A stretch of 64,000 nucleotides of DNA, taken from assembly GCA_037367355.1 (NCBI GenBank), contig CM074705.1, positions 248,001 through 312,000 on the forward strand, written 5' to 3'. Shown piece after piece: positions 12,482 through 22,755 of this stretch (the first letter of the stretch is position 1; every line of letters begins with the position of its first letter). The stretch comes from Neoscytalidium dimidiatum. Lineage: Eukaryota > Ascomycota > Dothideomycetes > Botryosphaeriales > Botryosphaeriaceae. The notes beneath the pieces were generated by a model. That model made no database searches. It was not told the DNA's origin and saw nothing but the letters and a program-made list of their open reading frames with translations. The translations under genes and the position numbers were made by a program.

Positions 12482-15400
12482 CTACGCATTTGTCCTCAAA
12501 ACCCCCCACGCCTCCATCCCCACGCCCACAACCACAACGGTTCTGCTGCTGCTGCTGCCACCAGCCAGCACCACCACGTCCGCCACGTCCGCCACCGCCG
12601 TCCCCTCGTCCGCCACCTTCCGCACGTCCAGCCCGTCGACGCTGCCGCCGCCGCCGCCGCCGCCACCGCGCCCCTCGGCGTCGACGACTATCTCCCACAG
12701 CTTGACGCGCTGATCGCTCCCGGCCGTGACGGCGCGCAGTCGGATCGCATCGTCATCTTCCTTCCCGTGGCCGACGAATGCCGCGGCGGTGACCGTCGCT
12801 GCGTGCGCGCGGGGGATGAGGAGGGTGGCGGTTTGAGGGGGGGGGGTCGCCGAGGGTTCGGCGGGATGATGCAGGAGGGTGAAGGCGATGGCGTTGTCGT
12901 CGCCGGCGGTGAGGAGGAGGGTCGTGGAAGGGGAGAGGCGGGCGGTGGCGAGGGATTTGATTGTGCTTTGGTGGATGGGGGTGCGGGCGGTGAAGGCGAG
13001 GAGGAGGGGGTCGTCGATGGTGGTGGAGGAGGAGGAGCGGGTGCCGGGTGCTGGTGGGGATGAGGAAGGGTTCGGGAGAGGCCAGAAGGCGATGTGGCCG
13101 TCCGTGCCGGCGGTGAGGAGGAGGGACGAGGTCAGGTGCGTTGTGTTGGTTAGGCAGGACGTGAGGTATGTGCCGACGTGGAGGAGGGTGAAGGTCTTGG
13201 CGGTCGGAGTGGAGGTGTACGAGTAGGTCTGTGGAAGGGGGTGGAGGTTAGTGTTTGTGGTGGTAAGATGGGGGAAGGGGGTGTAACGTACCCGGATGGT
13301 CGAGTCTGAGTATACGAGGGTGATGACGAAGTCCCCTTCACTGTTTTCGCCGGAAGACCGGGTTTCCTGGGCAGAAAAGCTCATTATCCGCAGGTCAGGC
13401 AGCTCGCTCTCGGGAGGGCAGACTGCCTCGCATACAACGCCAAGGCCAATTACCGGAAGCCGCCGTATCCTCCAGACGAAGAACTCCTCGTAGCCGCCGC
13501 TGCTGAACAGGTACCTCCCGTCCTCGGACCATGCCAGATGTTGTATACCCGTGACGTGCTTCCGCAGTATTCTCACGCATCTGAAGTCCGATTGCCGCCC
13601 ATCAACATACTCGAAGATACGAACTGTAGTATCTTCCGCTCCAGTTGCAAATATGCGCGGGTCCCTCGGACAAGCAGCAGCAGCCTTGATCTCCCTACCA
13701 TGACCGCCGCGCCGGATGATGTGATGCGATAACGCATTGGTGGAATAGAGCTTCAAGGTGGAGGCTTGATTCCACACAAAGGTTCCACCCTCGCCTGTGC
13801 TCGACGGACAATAGCTCCATATGCGGTGGGCACCGCCGCACTCGACAGAGAAGATCTCTTGCTCAGTTGATGTATCGACTACGACGAAGCGCTTGCCGCG
13901 AAATCCGTAGACTATGAAGGCATCCTTGTCAACAAAGCACCCTTCGGCATTGGGACCAAACGGTAAGCTGAGTCGGTGGGCAACAACAGGAGCCTTGTCG
14001 GAAAATATCTCCGTAGCGGCGTAACGCCCGTCGCGCCCAACGGATAGCAAATGGCCGAGGGTAGTCGACGCCTGCAGTGATTTGGAAGGGACCCAGGTAA
14101 GGGATGTCACTGTCTCTGGTGCATGAAGCTCAAAAATGGCGCTGGGCTCGAAGACGCTGTCTGTCGGATTTTCCGCTAGGATCTGGTTTGGAAAAATTGC
14201 CACCGAGCCACTCCTGGCGCCTAGGAAGATCAGAGCTTGATCTGAAGTGGGAGTGAACAGCGCACTCGTAACGACGAATGAATTCGGCAGCTGAAGCGCC
14301 GTCCGCTGCATTAATTCCAGAGAACCATGAATCCACGAGAAAAGAAAGCATTCGGCCGTCTTGGCGCCGACAGTTGTGACAACGAGGCTGATGACCCTTG
14401 TGCCATTCGGCTTTGACGAGTGACAAGCGAATAGTCCCGAGACTTTCCCGCTCAAATGGGCAATGATCGGGCACTCGCGGGTGTTATCCTGGTAACAGTA
14501 GATATTTCCGCTGCTGCCGGCCAGAAATGCAAGGCCGAATTGCGGCAAGCCAGCTGAGACCGAGTACCCCTTGAGATCGTGAATTTGGTTCACAGCTTCC
14601 CATACGAAACTGTCGTTCTTCTTCCTACCCCGTATAAGCTTGCCGCTGTTGGTCGCGGAGATGACCAGCTCGTCAGAGACGAAGCCACAGCACCTGTGGG
14701 CGTCTGTTGTGGGCTGAGGCGACACTGACTCGAGCGGTGCCAAGGGCCAGTGTTGACTGACGACGGCACTGTCTGCGGCACCCGTAACGGTTTCGAAGCT
14801 AGTGGAATCCGGGGAACATGCCAAGTCCATGGCCCAGATGTTCTTCCCCGCGTGAAAGGCTCGCGTGTCCAGGAGGCGCGCATTAACTCTCAAGCACGGT
14901 CGTTGGTCCTGTCCAGATGACCTGCAGTCGAGAGCCCAGACGCGACTTGTTGCATCCTCGCCGAAAGACACTAAGCGAATGCCCTCGTAAGCTGAGGAGT
15001 AGCCGACAAAGCGAACAGCCCACACGCGTGAAATATGGCCCCATGCAACGGCAAGGCAGCTCTCCTGGTTTGAGGTGACGTTGGCGCCGAAACCCGTTTC
15101 TCGGTCCTGCACCAATCCTAAGGCATCATCGGAAGTTGAGAGGTCCCCTCCGGCAGGAAGATGGGAGATGTCCCAGATTCGCAACGTTCGATCATCGCTA
15201 CAGCTGGCCAGCAACTGGCGAGAGTCTTCGTCTCCTGGCAGGGTGAACTTGGGCGATATCTGGACACCAAAGATAGAGCCCTCATGGCCTGTGAAAAAGT
15301 GGTGAACGATCGACCGGGGGTTCGCGAGGTCAGCAAAATCGCAGGACCATACCAGGATTTCACCGAAGGCGGTTCCTGAGGCGACAAGAACCTTGGCTGC

Positions 15401-15958
15401 GGAGAGCCAAGAGAGATTTGCCGAGTAGAGGATGCAACGGGAGCTGACGGTAAGGTCGGAGACAGTCAAGAGGGGCGCAGTGGGGATACAAGTACTTGGC
15501 GAGGTGCTTGTCCAGCAAAGTCGTACGATGTGATTGTGCGCCGTGACAGCCACAGTAGTCGTGGCAGGAGGATCACTGGCATGGGGACGAGAGCTTGGGG
15601 GGTGGTCAAGCTCATAAAAAGGGTGGGCGAGATCTAAAACCCAGTCTGAAACCCGAGCGACAGGACCCTGGTCCAGGACGAATGTACGCGCAACTTCATC
15701 ATGCGCGAGCGTCAGGCAGCGGACAAGGTGACCGCCGTAGGCGATGAATGATGAATAATCCGGGTGGCGGTCGTCAATAACTACAAGTCCGTGGACGGCT
15801 TGGTTCTTAAAGACCTTCTCGGTGAAGAGGCACCCAGAGCCATTTCTCGGGAAAACGCGCAAAAATGGGCCTTCAGAGGCCAGGATGTATCGCCCGGCGA
15901 AAGCCAGCGCGGTCACCGGAGTGCGTGTGCATGCATGCTGACACGGGATGAGTACCAA
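12482..15958 (-). CDS. trm734: TRM734/WDR6-type WD40 protein, tRNA wobble 2'-O-methylation partner
   Basis: Large WD40 protein of the WDR6/Rtt10 family. In yeast Trm734 partners the methyltransferase Trm7 for 2'-O-methylation at tRNA position 34. Translation starts at ATG 15958. WD-like repeats occur along the chain, for example the segment with SCSDDRTLRIWDIS, then SFGEDATSRVWALD, ATGAEDTTVRIFEY, SSGGYEEFFVWRIR and TAGSDQRVKLWEIV. The continuous frame hides a probable intron at 13229-13291: 63 nt, a multiple of three, with donor GTACGT and acceptor CCACAG. Removing it gives about 1137 residues instead of 1158. A Gly run and a GCC-repeat patch lie near the C-terminus. The gene is divergent from SPT5. 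Confidence 0.85.
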   Translation of the reverse strand: MVLIPCQHACTRTPVTALAFAGRYILASEGPFLRVFPRNGSGCLFTEKVFKNQAVHGLVVIDDRHPDYSSFIAYGGHLVRCLTLAHDEVARTFVLDQGPVARVSDWVLDLAHPFYELDHPPSSRPHASDPPATTTVAVTAHNHIVRLCWTSTSPSTCIPTAPLLTVSDLTVSSRCILYSANLSWLSAAKVLVASGTAFGEILVWSCDFADLANPRSIVHHFFTGHEGSIFGVQISPKFTLPGDEDSRQLLASCSDDRTLRIWDISHLPAGGDLSTSDDALGLVQDRETGFGANVTSNQESCLAVAWGHISRVWAVRFVGYSSAYEGIRLVSFGEDATSRVWALDCRSSGQDQRPCLRVNARLLDTRAFHAGKNIWAMDLACSPDSTSFETVTGAADSAVVSQHWPLAPLESVSPQPTTDAHRCCGFVSDELVISATNSGKLIRGRKKNDSFVWEAVNQIHDLKGYSVSAGLPQFGLAFLAGSSGNIYCYQDNTRECPIIAHLSGKVSGLFACHSSKPNGTRVISLVVTTVGAKTAECFLFSWIHGSLELMQRTALQLPNSFVVTSALFTPTSDQALIFLGARSGSVAIFPNQILAENPTDSVFEPSAIFELHAPETVTSLTWVPSKSLQASTTLGHLLSVGRDGRYAATEIFSDKAPVVAHRLSLPFGPNAEGCFVDKDAFIVYGFRGKRFVVVDTSTEQEIFSVECGGAHRIWSYCPSSTGEGGTFVWNQASTLKLYSTNALSHHIIRRGGHGREIKAAAACPRDPRIFATGAEDTTVRIFEYVDGRQSDFRCVRILRKHVTGIQHLAWSEDGRYLFSSGGYEEFFVWRIRRLPVIGLGVVCEAVCPPESELPDLRIMSFSAQETRSSGENSEGDFVITLVYSDSTIRVRYTPFPHLTTTNTNLHPLPQTYSYTSTPTAKTFTLLHVGTYLTSCLTNTTHLTSSLLLTAGTDGHIAFWPLPNPSSSPPAPGTRSSSSTTIDDPLLLAFTARTPIHQSTIKSLATARLSPSTTLLLTAGDDNAIAFTLLHHPAEPSATPPPQTATLLIPRAHAATVTAAAFVGHGKEDDDAIRLRAVTAGSDQRVKLWEIVVDAEGRGGGGGGGGSVDGLDVRKVADEGTAVADVADVVVLAGGSSSSRTVVVVGVGMEAWGVLRTNA

Positions 15959-16373
15959 TGAGCAGGTGAATGAGTGAAGGGCAGCTCACATGCAGCGGAG
16001 TGGACATCAGGATAGCTTAGGTGAATAGCATGGTGGTGAAGGCGTGAAAAGTAGTGATGCGAGGAAATGCCGGGGTTCAGCCGAAGCGGCGGCGGCGGCG
16101 GCGGCGGAACTCGCCCCCGTGCTGCCGTGCTGCCGTCCAGATTCCTGCCTGCCTGCCTGTCACCTTAACACCCGCTAGCGCGCGGAGCTGCATCAACACC
16201 TCCGCCGTCACCACAAAGAAACATCCTCCACCTCACTCCATCCTCGACCTCAACCCCTGCTTCCGCTCCTGCTGCCTGCGTTCTTGCCACCCGCCAGCCC
16301 TTACGCACTGCCTCGCACTGCCGCGCACAGCCCTGGTCGCCACTGTCACTCCGCGCATCCGCTGAACCTCGCC
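15959..16373. promoter_or_regulatory. Shared divergent promoter of TRM734 and SPT5
   Basis: The two start codons are 415 bases apart and point away from each other, so this segment must hold both promoters. It has a GGC-repeat patch near 16086-16107 and a long pyrimidine/CA-rich leader before the SPT5 ATG. No TATA box is evident. Confidence 0.6.
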
Positions 16374-19300
16374 ATGGCGTCCATCCGCGATGCTGACCTG
16401 GCTGGCTCCGAATCCGACGATGAGCCTTTCAACTACGAACCTCCTGTCGGCTCCGACAACGAGGACGGAGGCGCCCACGATGACGACCAGAACGATGACA
16501 ATGACGATGAAGATGAAGTGAGACAGAGCAGACCAGGTTCGAAGAAGCCCAGCAGGCACCAGAGCCCCGACGAAGATGAAGGTGGCGCAGCTGAGGAAGA
16601 GGAAGGCGGTGAAGACGAGGAGGGTGGTGAGGAGGAGGAAGAGGATGAAGATGAGGAGGAAGATGAGGAAGATGAGGATGAGGAGGAAGTCGTAGTCAGT
16701 CCCCGTCGCGCGCACCCCCCAGTGCGCGCTCCGCCAAGTATCAGGTTAGCTGACATTTTCACAGGGCCACCACCGCAAGCGCCGCAAGCGCGATGCCCGC
16801 CTACAATTCATCGATGTCGAAGCCGAAGTTGACGAGGAAGACGAAGAGGAGTTGGACGAAGATGATGAGCTTCCCGAAGATACCCACCCTGATGATCTCC
16901 TGGACATGCCCGCCGGCGCCGAGAACGACGACCGCCGCCACAGGGAACTGGATAGACAGCGCGAGCTTGAGGCAAGCATGGATGCGGAGAAGCAGGCTGC
17001 TGCCCTCAAAGAGCGTTATGGACGCAACCGCGCTTCGGCCGTACATTCAGATGTCCTCCCGCAGAGGCTGCTGCTACCGAGCGTCGACGACCCCACCATT
17101 TGGGGTGTCAAGTGCAAGCCTGGCAAGGAGAGGGAAGTTGTTTTTGATATTATGAAGAGGTTCGAGGACCGCCTGGGAACCCGTGAGCCCCTGGAAATCT
17201 GCTCCATCTTCGAGCGCGGCAGCGTCATGTCCGGCTACATCTACGTTGAGGCTCGCAAGCAGGCTGCTGCCATGGCTGCCTGTGAGAACATCTCCTTCTG
17301 TTACCCGCGCAGCAAGATGATCCTGGTGCCGCTGAAGGAAATGCCCGATCTGCTCCGCGTGAAGAAGTCCAAGGAGCTCCAGGAGGGCATGTACGTCCGT
17401 ATCAAGGGTTCCGGTCTCTATACTGGCGACTTGGCCCAGGTTTCCGAGGTGGAGGCCAATGGCAACGAGGTCACAGTCCGTTTGATTCCTCGCCTCGATT
17501 ACGGTTTGAACGAGGACCCGAACGCTCTGCCCGATCCCAACAAGCGTAAGCGCCCCGGTACTATGATGAGCCGGCCTCCGCAAAGGCTTTTCAGCGATAC
17601 AGAGGCCAAGAAGAAGCACATCAAGTTTTTGACGCAGGAAAACTCTTTGGCCGGCCATAAGATCTGGATCTACAAGAAGGATCGCTATGTTGATGGATTC
17701 CTTGAGAAGACGGTCAAACTCTCTCAGCTCCAGACTGAAAATGTCAACCCTCGCCTGGAAGAAGTCACTAAGTTCGCGGCTGGCGGAGAAGACGGCACAG
17801 AGAACCTGGATCTCGCCGCGCTTGCGGCGACCTTGAAGCAGGCATCAACTGGCGCCGATTACATGCCGGGTGATATGGTGGAGATCTACCAGGGCGAACA
17901 GCAAGGTGTTTCCGGCAAGGCTATCTCCGTGCACAATGACATCGTCACTCTTCGAGTGCAAGAGGGCGACTTGAAGGGACAGATGGTTGAAGCCCCAGTT
18001 AAGTCTTTACGGAAGCTTTTCCGGGAAGGTGACCACGTCAAGGTCGTCGGCGGGAGTAAATACCACGACGAAGTCGGTATGGTCATCAAGATTAGGGATG
18101 ACCGCGTCACTCTCCTCACGGATTCCACCAACCAGGAAATCACCGTCTTCAGCCGTGATCTTCGCGTAGCTTCCGACAGCGGTGGTATGCAGGGTGCTTC
18201 GAAGTACGATCTCTTCGAACTGGTCCAGCTGGATGCTTCTACCGTCGCTTGTGTAATCAAGGTGGACCGCGAGAGTCTTCGTGTACTTGACCAGAACGGC
18301 TCCGTGCGTACTCTCCTCCCGTCGAACATCTCCAACAAGGTCGACCGACGCAAGAACGCTGTCGCAACCGACCGCGATGGCTCTGAAATTCGCACGGAGG
18401 ATACTGTGAAGGAATACGGCGGAGAGCAGCGTCAAGGCCGTGTCCTCCACATCCACCGCAGTTTCCTCTTCGTTCAGAATACGAACCGCGCGGAGAATGC
18501 GGGTGTCTTTGTCGTCCGCTCTGGAAACGTCACAACGGTCGCTGCCAAGAGTGGCAAAGTCAGCAGTGCCGGCCCTGACTTATCAAAGATGAACCCGCTC
18601 CTGCAGAGACAAGACCTACGGCAAGGACCCAATGGCTCCGGCTCTATGCCTCCGCCTAGAACTATGGGCCGTGACAGGATGATCGGCAAGACCGTCATCA
18701 TTCGGAAAGGTGGTCATAAGGGTCTGCTCGGCATTGTCAAGGACACTACCGATCTCGAGGCTCGCGTTGAGCTGCATACTAAGAACAAGACGGTCACCGT
18801 TCCTAAGGATATCTTAACTATCAAGGACCCAGTCACTGGAGCCACTATTGGGCCTGGTGCTGGCCGCGGTCGCGGGGGGTCTGGTCAGGGTGGCTTCGGT
18901 AGCTCAACTCCTGGCTCGCGCGTCCCTGGAGGTTGGGGTCAGGCTGGAGGCAGAACACCCATCGCTGCGCAGTCCGGTGCAAGGACGCCAGCTTGGGGCG
19001 GTGGACCTGCTCGCACGCCGGCATGGCAGCAGAACGGTTCTTCTACTTCGTATGGAGGTGCTGGTGGCCGCACCCCCGCCTGGAACAGCTCTGGTTCGAG
19101 CCGCACTCCTGCTTGGGCTAGCGGTAATGATGGCAGCAGGACGGCTTATGGTGGAGATGGTAGCCGCACCGCCTATGGTGGCAGTACTTCATATGGTGGT
19201 AGCACGGCATACGGCGGTAGCACTGCCTATGGTGGTAACGAATCTGTAAGTCTGACCCCCGTTACGCTCATATCAAGTCTCGGAGAACCACGATGATTAA

Positions 19301-19746
19301 CGCAGCCGCTCTTCGTTCCGATGCACCAACAGTCCCGCAATTCGACCTGGTCTGCGTCATCCCGCACACCTTACGGCGCTGGTTCCACGTCATGGGGCAG
19401 CTCCGGCAACAATGATGGCGGCAGAACCCCCGCCTGGGGCGCCAGCGGCGGCCGCACTCCCGCCTATCAGCCCAACGCTTCCGGAAAGGACTCCCAACCC
19501 ACCCCCGGCTCATGGGCTCACCCTACGCCCGGCGCTTTTGACGCACCTACCCCTGGCTTCAGCGCTCCGACACCCGCGGCTGATCAGCCGACGCCGAGAT
19601 ATGGTGCTTATGGCGGCGGTTATGGTGGTTACGGCGCCACGCCTGCGGCTGCCCCGACTCCCGGCGGCTACCCCGAAACTCCTGCTGGGTATGGTCCGCC
19701 TGAGACGCCGGCAGCTGCGGGTGGTGATGATGATGGGTACGCGTAA
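16374..19746 (+). CDS. spt5: Transcription elongation factor SPT5
   Basis: Large subunit of DSIF (Spt4-Spt5), which rides on RNA polymerase II and promotes processive elongation. Exons 16374-16694, 16765-19245 and 19333-19746 give 3216 nt and 1071 residues, with matching phases. The N-terminus is strongly acidic (Glu/Asp runs to about residue 105), followed by a basic patch ([15 protein letters not shown]). An NGN domain follows around residues 180-270 ([21 protein letters not shown], then [11 protein letters not shown]). A series of KOW segments comes next ([50 protein letters not shown]). The C-terminal third is a repeat region rich in GGRTPAW-type units and TP dipeptides, the fungal CTR expected to be phosphorylated. 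Confidence 0.96.
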
Positions 19747-22700
19747 TCGACTCGAGCTTGTCGTGTAGTGGGTTTCCTGGGGAGCGAGATGCATTGCATT
19801 ACTTTTATGGCGTTCTCTTGTATGATATTTTCGGAATGGGATGGTTTGGGTGAGGAACGTTTCCGTTACAGATGCAATGGTTCGGTATAGCCGACCTGAG
19901 TCTCTGTTTTCTCTGGACTGTTACGCATGTAACAGGACTTTTGATTCCCTCCTAATTCAGGGGAGGGTATGCGCTGATTTGACTTTTTGACCGAGTGGAA
20001 CGGGCAGGTTGATCGCAAAAAGCTTCTGATAAGAACGGACTTGGGTATAAAAGTGCACGTAGTCAGTTAGAATAATGAGGACAAGGTGATCATCAAAGTC
20101 ATTATCTTACCAGCTGGTAGTTTCTCCTTTCGCCACGTTTGCTTCCTACAGTAAACATATTGCTTAGGAGGGGAGATTTGACATCGCTAGTCCTACTAAA
20201 CTACATTATCCTTTAGGAGCTTACCATTATGCCACCCCTGACGTCACCTCACGTGCTTACTTCAAGACTTATCGCATGCTGTCTTATACCAACAAAGAAG
20301 GTCGTGAGGACGAAGGCGGAGAGAGCGCTGGTGGCGGCGCTAGAGTTGTGCGAGGAGGCGTGGGTGAGGAAGGTGGGGGAAGGGGCGCGGGTTGAACAGC
20401 AGGATGACGATAATTCTATTGATACGGTGGCTTCGGAGGGAGGAGAAGGTGGTGGAGAATTCGATGGTCGGTTGTCGGACGAGGGCCTCGATAAATTTCG
20501 GATTTTTGATTCCATTTTTGTAAGCGAGGCCTGTGCCATCTCTTGATTAAGTGGCTTTGAAGTCAATAGCGGGAATATCAGAAAAGCTAATACGTTCTTC
20601 CAGGACCCAGAGTTTAATACGGCAGTGCTGGTGTAGGGTTGACGGCCGGGTTCTGGGACAAAGGGGTACGATCAGATATTGAAGCTTTCCCTTGTTTTCA
20701 TTATCAGACATCGTCTATCTGATTGCTCAGCTTTTTGGTAAATAAGACATGGTGTTGAGTAAGAAAACGCTTGTTTATTCTCCACTTAAAAGACACATCG
20801 AACCTATAGAAAGAAGGAAATATATAGAAAATGCACCAAGCGCTACTCGAAGTCTTCCCATTCAAAGCTCTTCCAGTGTCATCTATACTATTCCTTCAGA
20901 TATCGTCGAACTCAGTTTAGTCGAGCTCCTCTGGAGGTTGCAAAGCTCTTGGCGTCTACTGACAAGTCCAAGGGCCATTCGCAACACCGAGAAAGAGTGG
21001 TTTTCTCAGAGCGTTGTAGAAACATGTACCATATGCACCTACATTATTTGGAACCTACTCTAACGTAGCGCGGCATGCGCAATGCAGTGCCAGAACCAGT
21101 CGTGGTTCCGTGCTCACTAAAGCAAACAAGCGGCGTCAATGCTTATTCTTGAGAAACTGGCTTTCTACAGAATGCCATATGCGTGACAAGTCGGCCGCGT
21201 GTGTACTTTCAGCTCGGCTGATGTATTTTGAAGTCACTTATCTTGTCATGCTTCAACGACTTGTTTGTTCTTTCGAACACTGAGACATTATGGGGCCATA
21301 ACATCTCGTATTGCTATTTAGATCGACAGAGACTTCGTGCTGTACCTAGCTGGAGTAGATCTTCGCTAAGTGCCATATAGGATTTTCGAAGCATTTTCCC
21401 CCGTCCGAATAGCAATCGGTGGCCTTGCGGTAGATCCGTCGCCAGGAAACAGCCTCACCCGCACAGATAGAGTTAAGTTTGGCGCAGAAGCTGGGAGGCG
21501 GGTTGCGAACAAAACGTACATAACAGAGAAATTCCCAACGACTGACGAGAGCATCTCACGCCCAATGCAATCTCAGCTCTCTACCACAATGGCGAAGCTG
21601 GCGGGCTGAGGTCTCCTAATCATCCACACAATCCCGCGCGTACATAGCCGTAGTGCTGCAGTGTACATACCACCGTCGCATCCATGTCTCTCGTCTACGG
21701 ACGATCCTCCGGGAGGCCTCAAAACTTTGCAGCATGAGAAGGCAAAGATGCCAAATTCCTCCCACCTCGGCTCAGCAGCATAGTGCGGGAGTGAGCCGGC
21801 AACCGCATTTTTACAGCGGAGATAGCAACAGCAGATATTTGACCTATTCGAACAAATCACGCGCAAACTAATAGAAGCTAAGTCATCATTTCATTCGTGG
21901 GGACTCAGCCCTGACCAGCTGCCTCGGCCATCCAGGCCTCCAACTACTACGCAATTATCACCAATGTTTGCCCGCAGCTCTTTCCTTCATATGAACACGG
22001 TCGATACCGCGGGTTAGCACTAATGCTTCTCCGTCCGGACTATTACCTCCATTGAGTGGATCTGCTCCAAGGAGCAGCGCGTTCCCGGGCTTGCCGAGAG
22101 GAGTATCAGATAGATTAAGCAGAAGACTTTATAGCTTGCTAGAAGAGACTGTGGCAATCCCAAGTACATGTCGGCGGAAAAGAAATTCAAGAGGACGGAG
22201 GGGCTAATTTCAGGTATTGAGGATGTTGAATCAATAGTGCAGTAATGCTGCTACCGTAGCGTGAGAGTTGGTGAAGCAGCGGTGCCCAGCTTATGCATCC
22301 AAAATTCCATACACGAAAATTGCCAATAGCAATGCGGGGTCCGGGAAAACCCTACTTAATGGCTCTGCGTCCGGACGGATGAAAACTTGAAGGAAAGAGA
22401 TTCGTCTACTTCACTGCTTGTAAAAGGCCACATGGGCGCAAGGTTAACGAAGGAGACGTCTGGCGGAAAGCGAATTCCCACCATATCAAAAAGAAAAGAA
22501 AAGTAGCCACCTTCATTTTCCAATGATGTTGGCAGAAGATCATACGTAATAGATAGCCTATTACTTAATTCACAATGGGCTAAAGCCAATAATTCATTCA
22601 GGTTATGGACACCGCTTCTGCGCAATTCTTAGCTCACTACCCAGGCCCTAAGAAGCTAACAAGAAAAGAAGAAGCTAAAACCCAATCAGCATAACCCTAA

Positions 22701-22755
22701 CCCAAGCGGTTTCAGTCCAGTAACGACGTGTGAGTGCTCCAAGGCCCTGCCCCAA
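19747..22755. other. Three-kilobase AT-richer gene-poor block
   Basis: No gene can be supported. Composition shifts to lower GC after the SPT5 stop. A small island near 20290-20480 is more GC-rich and open on both strands: 105 aa forward at 20229-20546 and 105 aa reverse at 20249-20566. Neither has recognisable motifs. A telomere-like TAACCCTAACCC occurs once near 22691-22704. The block could hold decayed repeats, but I found no terminal repeats. Confidence 0.45.

Noticed and set aside
20229..20566. Pair of 105-codon frames on opposite strands
   Set aside because: Mirror frames of a GC-richer island without recognisable domains; insufficient for a gene call.
22691..22704. Telomere-like TAACCCTAACCC
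   Set aside because: Only two units and internal to the window; likely chance.
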